Source: Rhodospirillales bacterium
GTDB taxonomy: Bacteria > Pseudomonadota > Alphaproteobacteria > UBA9219
NCBI GenBank assembly: GCA_015654915.1
Contig: JAATFY010000053.1
Span: 1-10,996, forward strand
Reading direction: 5' to 3'
Length of the DNA: 10,996 nucleotides
Shown here: positions 6,138-10,996 of the stretch, piece after piece
Layout of the letters: each line of letters begins with the position of its first letter
Numbering within the stretch: the stretch's first letter is position 1
Notes under the pieces: model-generated
The model's input: only the letters and a program-made list of their open reading frames with translations
Told to the model about the DNA's origin: nothing
The model's database searches: none
Program-made: the position numbers and the translations under genes

Positions 6138-6682
6138 AGGACCATTTTCATTCTCGTATAATGTACATGGGCTATGCCGGAAAGTGGCGGCACTGGTGTT
6201 TCGCCTTTCAATTCCGCCAAAAACTGGCGTCCCACGTCCTGCAGTTCGGGGATTCCGCTGCGATCCAGTTCTCTGGCCAGCAAGGACTTGATGTGGTTGA
6301 CCCCGTCAGTTTTATAAAGGATAACGGTGGGAACCACGCCATCTGGGCGACGCAATCCATAGCGCTCATTGTCCTTGCGCGCGGCTTCGCTGGCGACCGT
6401 CAGAATGATGGAATCGCGCTCGGTTCCATACATCGGGGCAACCGCAAGCTGGAAGACGACGGAATCGTGAGTGATTTCCTGACGCAGGAAAGCGTTGCTG
6501 GTGTTGCGCAGCGTAACAAACATTTTATTGTCGGCCGCGCCTCCTGTCGGAAAGGTAAGGGGGTCGTCGCTCGGAGATATGGAACGTTTGTCGATAGGCT
6601 GCGTGTTGTTCTGGCCTACTTCGGCGATGCGCGCAAAAAGTTCACGGGCCGCCTCGCTCAGTTTTGTATAAGTAGCTGTCAT
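6134..6682 (-). CDS. Protein of unknown function (182 aa)
   Basis: I do not recognise this protein. It is 182 residues and begins MTATYTKLSEAARELFARIA, an amphipathic helix. A Gly/Pro/Asp-rich linker follows (about 30-50). An alternating hydrophobic region (about 52-150: KMFVTLRN, SVVFQLAVAP, DSIILTVASEAA, VVPTVILYKTDG) looks like a mainly beta-strand fold. The end is HVHYTRMKMVL. There is no signal peptide or membrane helix, so it is probably cytosolic. I chose the ATG at 6682 because GGAAGGA lies 5 nt upstream; the frame is open to 6727, but that longer start has no such site. It runs in the same direction as the gene at 5740-6048 and could share a transcript with it. Its stop overlaps the second copy of a 26-bp repeat. 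Confidence 0.8.
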   Translation of the reverse strand: MTATYTKLSEAARELFARIAEVGQNNTQPIDKRSISPSDDPLTFPTGGAADNKMFVTLRNTSNAFLRQEITHDSVVFQLAVAPMYGTERDSIILTVASEAARKDNERYGLRRPDGVVPTVILYKTDGVNHIKSLLARELDRSGIPELQDVGRQFLAELKGETPVPPLSGIAHVHYTRMKMVL

Positions 6683-6867
6683 AGTTCCTTCCAATAATTC
6701 GTACGACCAAATGAATGGCTTGATCAATTATCGAAAACTTGCACGGCGTTGGATGGGCGGCAAGTGGGCTATTAGTTGCGGGACAGGGCGTTTTTGGTTT
6801 TTTGCGGTTTGAATGGCCATGATGCCTTCGTTAACCGTCTGTTTTAACTTGGAAATCCCGATTTTTG

Positions 6868-6896
6868 TTGAATCCTTAATCCGCCGCTCCCATATT
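6868..6896 (+). promoter_or_regulatory. Candidate sigma-70-type promoter for the Bax-inhibitor-like gene
   Basis: TTGAAT (6868-6873) and CATATT (6891-6896) are separated by 17 bp, each matching 4 of 6 consensus bases, and lie about 40 bp before the ATG at 6935. The rest of the 6683-6934 spacer shows no other gene or strong hairpin. Confidence 0.35.
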
Positions 6897-6934
6897 ACAT
6901 CTATTGAATTTCAACCCCTTGGATGAGGCATAAA

Positions 6935-7642
6935 ATGGCTGACCAGTTTTTCCGCTCCGGCGTTGCGGGCATTGACCGCGCGGGTATCGATGCCGGTCTG
7001 CGCGCGCACATGCTGCGCGTATTCAATTATATGGGCGGCGGCCTCGCCCTCACCGGCCTGATCGCTTACATCGTCGCCAACACGGCGCTTGCCGGAATCG
7101 TTTTCGGCACGCCCCTCAAATGGGTGGCGATGCTGGCGCCGCTCGTCTTCGTGATGTATATGAACATCAAGATGCAGACGATCTCGGCGTCCACGCTTAA
7201 AACCTTGTTCTGGTGTTTCTGCGCCACGATGGGATTGTCGATGGCGTCGATCTTCCTCGTCTTCACCGGCGCCAGCGTGGCGCGCGCCTTCTTCATCACC
7301 GCCGCAACTTTCGGCGCGATGAGTCTCTGGGGCTATACGACGAAGAAAGACCTGACCGGCATGGGCTCGTTCATGCTGATGGGTGTGCTTGGCCTTCTTA
7401 TCGCGATGGTCGTGAATATTTTCCTCGCGTCATCCATGATGCAGTGGGTCGTATCGGTCGCGGGCGTCGCGATCTTTACCGGCCTGACCGCGTTCGATAC
7501 CCAGCGCATCAAGCAGACCTATGCCGAAAGCGCAGGCACCGAAGCCAACGACAAGCTGGCCGTGTTCGGGGCCCTGTCGCTGTATCTTAATTTCATCAAC
7601 GCCTTCCAGTTCCTGCTCAGCCTGACCGGCAACCGCCGCTAA
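6935..7642 (+). CDS. Bax inhibitor-1/YccA family integral membrane protein
   Basis: This is a multi-pass inner-membrane protein of the BI-1 (UPF0005, YccA/YbhL) family, whose members are implicated in membrane-protein quality control and ion leak. The 235-residue product is almost wholly hydrophobic after a short N-terminal segment. About seven helices are apparent: about 28-48, 55-73, 83-103, 107-127, 135-157, 162-182 and 207-228. Family signatures include the FNYMGGGLALTG start of the first helix and the acidic/basic GLTAFDTQRIKQTY segment (about 185-198) before the last helix. LSLYLNFINAFQFLLSL lies in the last helix. The ATG at 6935 has GAGG 6 nt upstream; an in-frame ATG at 6923 lies upstream of that ribosome site and is less likely. 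It appears monocistronic. Downstream is a structured spacer and then the cold-shock gene in the same direction. Its precise physiological role is not known from sequence. Confidence 0.92.
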   Translation: MADQFFRSGVAGIDRAGIDAGLRAHMLRVFNYMGGGLALTGLIAYIVANTALAGIVFGTPLKWVAMLAPLVFVMYMNIKMQTISASTLKTLFWCFCATMGLSMASIFLVFTGASVARAFFITAATFGAMSLWGYTTKKDLTGMGSFMLMGVLGLLIAMVVNIFLASSMMQWVVSVAGVAIFTGLTAFDTQRIKQTYAESAGTEANDKLAVFGALSLYLNFINAFQFLLSLTGNRR

Positions 7643-7933
7643 AGGCGGCTGATATTAGCTAGGGACTATCAGGGGTTAAGGCGGGTCCGCCTGCCCCTGT
7701 ACCCATTGGTTAAAGCCTTCGGGCAGGCAATAAAGCAACGCGGCTTCCTCTTGCGCTTTCCCTTAAATTGCGCGATGACCTTGACCAAGTTGTCTCGGCT
7801 GGGCCCGCACTTTTCATCAGGTTCGTACGTTCAGATTCGGCAACCGGCTGTGCAAGGCGCCTAAAACAGCTTGCCGGATAAAGCGGTCCGTCCGTTGCTC
7901 AATGGACCGTGTCGTGCAAAGGACGTAAGAAAC
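7633..7933 (+). promoter_or_regulatory. Structured spacer and probable long leader of the cold-shock gene
   Basis: About 290 bp separate the two genes, with no credible gene. Several inverted repeats are visible. They are CCGCC/GGCGG (7633-7648, over the stop of the upstream gene), CTGATA/TATCAG (7649-7672) and GGCGG/CCGCC (7680-7691). GCCTGCCC/GGGCAGGC (7689-7728) cannot form fully together with the one before it. CGGTCC/GGACCG (7884-7909) is about 25 nt before the start codon. None has a T-run, so there is no obvious terminator. Long, structured 5' leaders are common for cold-shock genes, but no thermosensor is proven here. Confidence 0.4.
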
Positions 7934-8140
7934 ATGCGTGGAACAGTGAAGTGGTTTAATGCGACAAAAGGCTACGGCTTTGTCGCTCCGGACGGATCGT
8001 CAAAAGACGTTTTCATCCACATCTCCGAAGTGCAGAAGGCCGGCCTTCCCGGTCTCAATCAGGGCGACATCATCGAATTCGAGATGAGCATGGGAAAGAA
8101 CGGCCGCGAAGCTGCCGTTAACATCCGCAAGGCTGCCTAA
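7934..8140 (+). CDS. cspA: Cold-shock protein (CspA family, single-stranded nucleic-acid binding)
   Basis: This is a small OB-fold RNA chaperone that binds single-stranded RNA or DNA and melts mRNA structure. The 68-residue length is typical. It starts MRGTVKWFNATKGYGFV and carries RNP1 as KGYGFV (residues 12-17) and RNP2 as VFIHIS (26-31). Aromatic nucleic-acid-stacking residues are present: Trp7, Phe8, Tyr14, Phe16, Phe27 and His29. One CSD domain fills the whole protein. The ATG at 7934 has AAAGGA about 10 nt upstream. A longer open frame from 7871 would add a non-homologous extension and is rejected. It is probably monocistronic: a structured leader precedes it and an intrinsic terminator follows 20 bp after its stop. 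The sequence does not show whether it is cold-induced or constitutive. The symbol is the generic family name. Confidence 0.95.
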   Translation: MRGTVKWFNATKGYGFVAPDGSSKDVFIHISEVQKAGLPGLNQGDIIEFEMSMGKNGREAAVNIRKAA

Positions 8141-8158
8141 ACGAATCGCTAAGACTTT

Positions 8159-8193
8159 AAAACGCCGTGGCGGCAACGCTGCGGCGTTTTTTT
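8159..8193 (+). terminator. Rho-independent terminator of the cold-shock gene
   Basis: A stem AAAACGCCG (8159-8167) pairs with CGGCGTTTT (8182-8190) around a 14-nt loop and runs into seven T residues (8187-8193). The A-rich upstream side means it could also end minus-strand transcription from the oxidase gene, whose stop is at 8200. Confidence 0.85.
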
Positions 8194-8199
8194 ATTGTT

Positions 8200-9411
8200 C
8201 TAGAATTGCGCAAGCAGGCTCTGTAACGCATTTAAAGCTTTGGCATTTTTTTGGTTCGTATCAAAAGGCGGGAGCCCGGGAAAAACGATTCCCAGCTTCT
8301 TTTTGATGAGATGCCCAAGCTCGACAGCGCATCCCCATGACAGGGTTACGCCCGATCCGCCTTGGCCGCCGCTGTGGAATAGTCTTTTATGGAGAGGCGA
8401 CTGTTCAAGCCTGAGGCTCGTGTTTCCTGTGCGGACGGGCCGAAACCCGATAGAGGCGTCACGTTTGAATTTGTCGATGTCGATCCCCGTCAGACCCTGA
8501 ATAAGCTCTCGGTTCAACGTCCATATCGGTTCGGGGACATCTATATCCGAAATCCGAAGAGTCGGTCCGATTGTATCTTCACCGACCCATTTTCCGTTGC
8601 GCATTTCGCCTTCCTGGCGGCTGCCTCCCAGAGCCCAGCCACCTATTTTGCGCGGGTAGCAATACACATCGGCGGGGTCACCTTTGGCATCCCGATAAAT
8701 TTCTTTCGGAGGATGATAATTGTAGGAGATCGGGTTTGCCGGATATTCATCGACATATACCTTAATCAGATGGCCTCTGATCACACAGGGTTTTTCCGGA
8801 TCGTCGCCAAACATGTCGCCGTGCAATCCAACACAACTGACGAGCGCATCGGCATCCAGTACCAGAAACTCTTTTGCCGTCAAAGACCCCATGATAACTT
8901 CTCCGCCGGCGGCCTCGAAAAGTTCGTAAAGCCATGGCAGATATGTCGGCATCTGGGCAAAACATGTAATGAAACGCCAGCCGAATATAGCTTTGGCCTG
9001 CGGGCGTCTGGGGGCGCCGGGCATGCCTTGTCCGTCACGCGGAAACTCTTCAAATTTTTCCATAGCACCGGCATAGGACGGAGGTTGTTCGGGTGCCGAC
9101 TCAAAAACCTCATAATGAGGCTGCGTCCAAACACCGCCCAGTTTTTCGGCGGCCAGGCGATTAAAGAAAATTTGCGAGTATTCCGTCAATTTATCCACGA
9201 GAGGGCTGCTCACGGAGTGCGGAATGACAGATGCCGCCGGATAGAGACTTGCAAAACCCGATGTGCCGGTTTTCGGCATAACCCGGTCAGGCCGTTGTTC
9301 CGTATATAAAACCGTTTGTGCCCCGTTCAACTGGAGGAGGAGTGCGGCGGTAATGCCGCTTATGCCGCCGCCCAATACTTTTATCCGAGGTGCGTTTTTA
9401 CTCGCAGGCAT
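8200..9411 (-). CDS. D-amino-acid oxidase family FAD flavoprotein (DAAO/DASPO-like)
   Basis: This is predicted to oxidise a D-amino acid to the 2-oxo acid with release of ammonia and hydrogen peroxide. The 403-residue product has an N-terminal FAD dinucleotide loop KVLGGGISG (residues 11-19). The C-terminal DAAO signature is GFRPVRTG (322-329, Arg327 matching the carboxylate-binding Arg283 of human DAAO), then LRLE. HSGGQGGSGVTLSWGCA (346-362) matches the family motif HNYGHGGxGxTxxWGCA. The VYCYPRKIGGWALGG segment (about 268-282) resembles the strand carrying the active-site Tyr. There is no signal peptide, so it is cytosolic. I chose the ATG at 9411 because GGAG is 5 nt upstream; a TTG at 9435 is weaker. 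It is divergent from the asparaginase gene (88-bp gap). It is somewhat longer than eukaryotic DAAO (about 350 residues). The preferred substrate cannot be read from sequence, and glycine-oxidase-like activity is possible. Base composition is more AT-rich than in the left half of the window. Confidence 0.85.
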   Translation of the reverse strand: MPASKNAPRIKVLGGGISGITAALLLQLNGAQTVLYTEQRPDRVMPKTGTSGFASLYPAASVIPHSVSSPLVDKLTEYSQIFFNRLAAEKLGGVWTQPHYEVFESAPEQPPSYAGAMEKFEEFPRDGQGMPGAPRRPQAKAIFGWRFITCFAQMPTYLPWLYELFEAAGGEVIMGSLTAKEFLVLDADALVSCVGLHGDMFGDDPEKPCVIRGHLIKVYVDEYPANPISYNYHPPKEIYRDAKGDPADVYCYPRKIGGWALGGSRQEGEMRNGKWVGEDTIGPTLRISDIDVPEPIWTLNRELIQGLTGIDIDKFKRDASIGFRPVRTGNTSLRLEQSPLHKRLFHSGGQGGSGVTLSWGCAVELGHLIKKKLGIVFPGLPPFDTNQKNAKALNALQSLLAQF

Positions 9412-9439
9412 TAATACTCCAAAGACGGCTAACAATGAC

Positions 9440-9469
9440 TTGGCCAGAGAATAGCATTGATACTATACT
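9440..9469 (+). promoter_or_regulatory. Candidate promoter of the asparaginase gene
   Basis: TTGGCC (9440-9445) and TATACT (9464-9469) are spaced by 18 bp. The -10 matches 5 of 6 and the -35 4 of 6 consensus bases. It lies in the 88-bp divergent gap. The minus-strand promoter must share this space; a TTGTCA on that strand (9478-9473) is a possible -35 without a convincing -10. Confidence 0.4.
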
Positions 9470-9499
9470 AGATGACAATAATTTCCGCAGGGTATCAGT

Positions 9500-10555
9500 A
9501 TGGGCGAACTTAAGAAAATTCTCATGGTTAGTTGCGGCGGCACTATTTCCATGCACCAGAATGAAACCACCGGGGCGCTCGACGTCGCGCATGGCGCCGA
9601 CCAGCTGTTTAGGCTTGAGCCGCGCATCGTTGAATTGGCGCATATCGAGAGCCACGAATTAATGAACGTGGACAGCAGCAACATGATGCCCGCTGACTGG
9701 GAAAAAATGGTTGCTATTGTCGAAAAGAATTACCGGAAATATGACGGCTTTGTCATCGTCATGGGCACCAACACCATGGCTTACGCCTCAAGTGCACTCT
9801 CCTTCGCCATGCAGAATTTGGGCAAGCCGGTTATTTTGACGGGGGCACAAATTCCTGCCGAAGCGATTAACACGGATGCCCACAACAATCTGGTGAACGC
9901 CCTGCGCGTTGCTACGATGGATATCGCCGGCGTATTTATTGTTTTTGGCAGCAAAATCATGCTCGGGTGCCGTGCCAAGAAAATGAGCGAGGCGGATCTC
10001 GACGCTTTCGGAACTTTTAACGATTCGGATTTCGGTGAAATATCGATTGGCATCAAGTTCAATAAACCCAATACAAGCCGCCATGGCAACCCGCCTGCTT
10101 TCAGAAACGGTTTCGATGCCAACATTATCAGCCTGACCTGTGTTCCCGGTCTCGACGTCGATTATTTACGGTTTCTGATCGATAACGGTACCAGGGGAAT
10201 AGTTTTTCGCGGCTTTGGTTCCGGCGACATTCCCCAAAGTTATCTGCCGGTCATGGAATATGCGCGTGAAAAGTACGTACCCGTGATCGCAACCACCCAA
10301 TGTCGCGGTTCCACAATTATGGGTTTGAACGATCCCGGGCTGAAAGCCCTGCAAGCGGGCGTCATTCAGGCCTTCGATATGAGTATGGAATCGATGTCGA
10401 CAAAACTGATGTGGATGCTGCGGCAAGACGTGAAATACGAAAAATTTAAGGAAATGTTCCATCAGAATATAGCGGGCGAAATTAATATCAAACGAACAAA
10501 ATTTTTCATCAACAAAGAACTCGAAAAAATCGTCGATTATCAAGAGCTCATGTAA
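9500..10555 (+). CDS. ansA: Type I (AnsA-like) L-asparaginase family protein with altered active-site motif
   Basis: The family hydrolyses asparagine to aspartate and ammonia; type I enzymes are cytoplasmic. The 351-residue product has no signal peptide. Motifs in order are CGGTIS (12-17, nucleophile Thr15), VDSSNMMPADW (57-67, substrate-binding Ser) and VMGTNTMAYASSALSF (87-102). Then come GKPVILTGAQIP (108-119), GCRAKKMSEADLDAF (156-170, Lys161 aligned with the catalytic Lys) and TQCRGSTIMG. The second catalytic block is normally HGTDT, with Thr-Asp of the Thr-Asp-Lys triad. Here it is MGTNT, so Asp is replaced by Asn91 and the preceding His by Met88. Activity may therefore be weaker, altered or lost. 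The ATG at 9500 has AGGG 7 nt upstream. It is divergent from the D-amino-acid oxidase gene and converges, with a 3-bp gap, on a truncated HAD gene. Sequence is AT-rich compared with the left half, suggesting possible acquisition. A GatD-like or other amidohydrolase role is an alternative. Confidence 0.85.
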   Translation: MGELKKILMVSCGGTISMHQNETTGALDVAHGADQLFRLEPRIVELAHIESHELMNVDSSNMMPADWEKMVAIVEKNYRKYDGFVIVMGTNTMAYASSALSFAMQNLGKPVILTGAQIPAEAINTDAHNNLVNALRVATMDIAGVFIVFGSKIMLGCRAKKMSEADLDAFGTFNDSDFGEISIGIKFNKPNTSRHGNPPAFRNGFDANIISLTCVPGLDVDYLRFLIDNGTRGIVFRGFGSGDIPQSYLPVMEYAREKYVPVIATTQCRGSTIMGLNDPGLKALQAGVIQAFDMSMESMSTKLMWMLRQDVKYEKFKEMFHQNIAGEINIKRTKFFINKELEKIVDYQELM

Positions 10556-10558
10556 GTA

Positions 10559-10903
10559 TCAAATCACGATCCGGTTTTTCATCAGCTCCAGCATCGGCAG
10601 ATCGTGCGGCAGGTTGCCATAGCCCCAGCTATTCCCGAAGGGGCCGTGCGACGCCATATATTCCGCCACCATCTCCGCTTTATGCCGCCGCACGCAATTG
10701 CCGGACGTCATGGCGCCGGTGGCGATATCGACTGTGGTGCAGATCACGGCGTCGTGCGGCAGGTCTTTCAATAATTCATGCAAGTAAAGATCAAGCCCGC
10801 CCGAGGCGACGACGATATGATGGCCTTGCGCGTGATGATAGAGCAGGGCTTTTTTTACCGGCTCGTTCCAGACGCGCTTGCAAGACGGGAAGGCTGATGC
10901 GTA
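10559..10903 (-). pseudogene. HAD-superfamily (subfamily IB, phosphoserine-phosphatase-like) hydrolase, 5'-truncated
   Basis: The frame can be read on the minus strand from just inside an in-frame TGA at 10904-10906 down to the stop at 10559. This gives about 114 residues that match only the C-terminal part of a HAD-IB phosphatase. Motif II is in HIVVASGGLDLYL (10815-10781). The lysine motif III is in NCVRRHKAEMV, and motif IV is in GYGNLPHDLPML near the C-terminus. The N-terminal DxDGT nucleophile motif and cap region are missing, and there is no good start codon. The first ATG-like choice is a TTG at 10783, which would also lose motif II. The sequence beyond about 10900 is unrelated. The gene is therefore broken by an insertion, a rearrangement or a misjoin at the right edge. 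It converges on the asparaginase gene with 3 bp between stops. An intact phosphatase is excluded within this window. Confidence 0.75.
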
Positions 10904-10996
10904 TCAGTCTCGGCATCTGTTTGGGGCACTCGGATGGCATGCCATCAGTCACACAAAGAGCAGTGCACCAGCAGATGCCTTCGCCAAGGCTGCCAA
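10904..10996. other. Unrelated palindrome-containing sequence at the right edge, possible end of a mobile element
   Basis: These about 90 bp follow the broken HAD gene and show no similarity to a HAD N-terminus in any frame. They hold a 14-bp perfect palindrome GATGGCATGCCATC (10933-10946). They also hold a perfect 8-bp inverted repeat, GGCATCTG (10912-10919) with CAGATGCC (10972-10979). One minus-strand frame stays open to the edge but matches no family I know. A repeated element ending the contig would explain both the truncation and the window edge; this is inference. Confidence 0.35.

Noticed and set aside
6095..6697. Plus-strand frame of 200 codons opposite the 182-residue unknown gene
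   Set aside because: The minus-strand frame has a strong ribosome site at its ATG and a more natural amino-acid composition. The plus-strand frame has neither.
6074..6717. Shared ATGAATG box at 6074-6080 and 6711-6717, about 25-30 nt upstream of the starts of both unknown genes, with weak similarity around it
   Set aside because: Only 7 bases are identical in a row and the flanking match is about 21 of 36, too little to call a shared operator or promoter.
7643..7933. Possible tRNA or CRISPR-like structure in the spacer before the cold-shock gene
   Set aside because: No cloverleaf with a conserved T-loop or CCA-type acceptor, and no regularly spaced repeats.
8389..9309. Plus-strand frame of 306 codons opposite the D-amino-acid oxidase gene
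   Set aside because: It is the antisense of a gene with well-recognised FAD and DAAO motifs and has no recognisable domain itself.
1248..9328. A 15-bp exact match between 1248-1262 (before bpt) and 9314-9328 (inside the oxidase gene)
   Set aside because: The surroundings are not similar, one copy is coding, and a single match of this length is only mildly surprising in 11 kb. Treated as chance.

Overview
The window looks like a chromosomal stretch of an alphaproteobacterium. The MotB with its AYADFVTAMM membrane segment, the Bpt-type leucyltransferase, the UbiH/COQ6-like monooxygenase and the CCGGAATGAC palindromic intergenic repeats all fit that class. No rRNA, tRNA or CRISPR array is visible. 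I did not recognise the species. The odd window length and the abrupt change at the right edge suggest a draft contig that ends in or beside a repeated element (inference).

Layout from left to right. (1) Positions 1-1060 hold the tail of a probable motA and a complete motB, the flagellar stator pair. (2) Positions 1087-1211 hold a two-hairpin palindromic repeat, followed by bpt (N-degron aminoacyl transferase). (3) bpt converges, with a 3-bp gap, on a long exported MscS/YbiO-type mechanosensitive channel on the minus strand. (4) A second copy of the palindromic repeat (4240-4379) and a small dyad at 4411-4424 precede a UbiH/COQ6-type FAD monooxygenase. That gene carries an in-frame, hairpin-rich insert of 37 codons. 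(5) Two minus-strand genes of unknown function (5740-6048 and 6134-6682) follow. The 26 bp at the 3' end of the monooxygenase gene are repeated 401 bp downstream, between these two genes. (6) A Bax-inhibitor-1/YccA membrane protein is followed by a structured spacer and a cold-shock protein with a clear intrinsic terminator. (7) A divergent pair encodes a D-amino-acid-oxidase-like flavoprotein (minus) and an AnsA-like asparaginase (plus), in visibly more AT-rich sequence. (8) The window ends with a 5'-truncated HAD-IB hydrolase and about 90 bp of unrelated, palindrome-containing sequence.

Most genes are single housekeeping functions rather than one pathway. The only obvious functional pair is the divergent asparaginase and D-amino-acid oxidase. 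Together they could turn D-asparagine or D-aspartate into oxaloacetate, although the asparaginase lacks the usual catalytic Asp. No defence system or wholly new machinery is evident. The most unusual signals are the palindromic element expressed as part of an enzyme, the covarying intergenic palindromes, the duplicated gene end, and the altered asparaginase active site.
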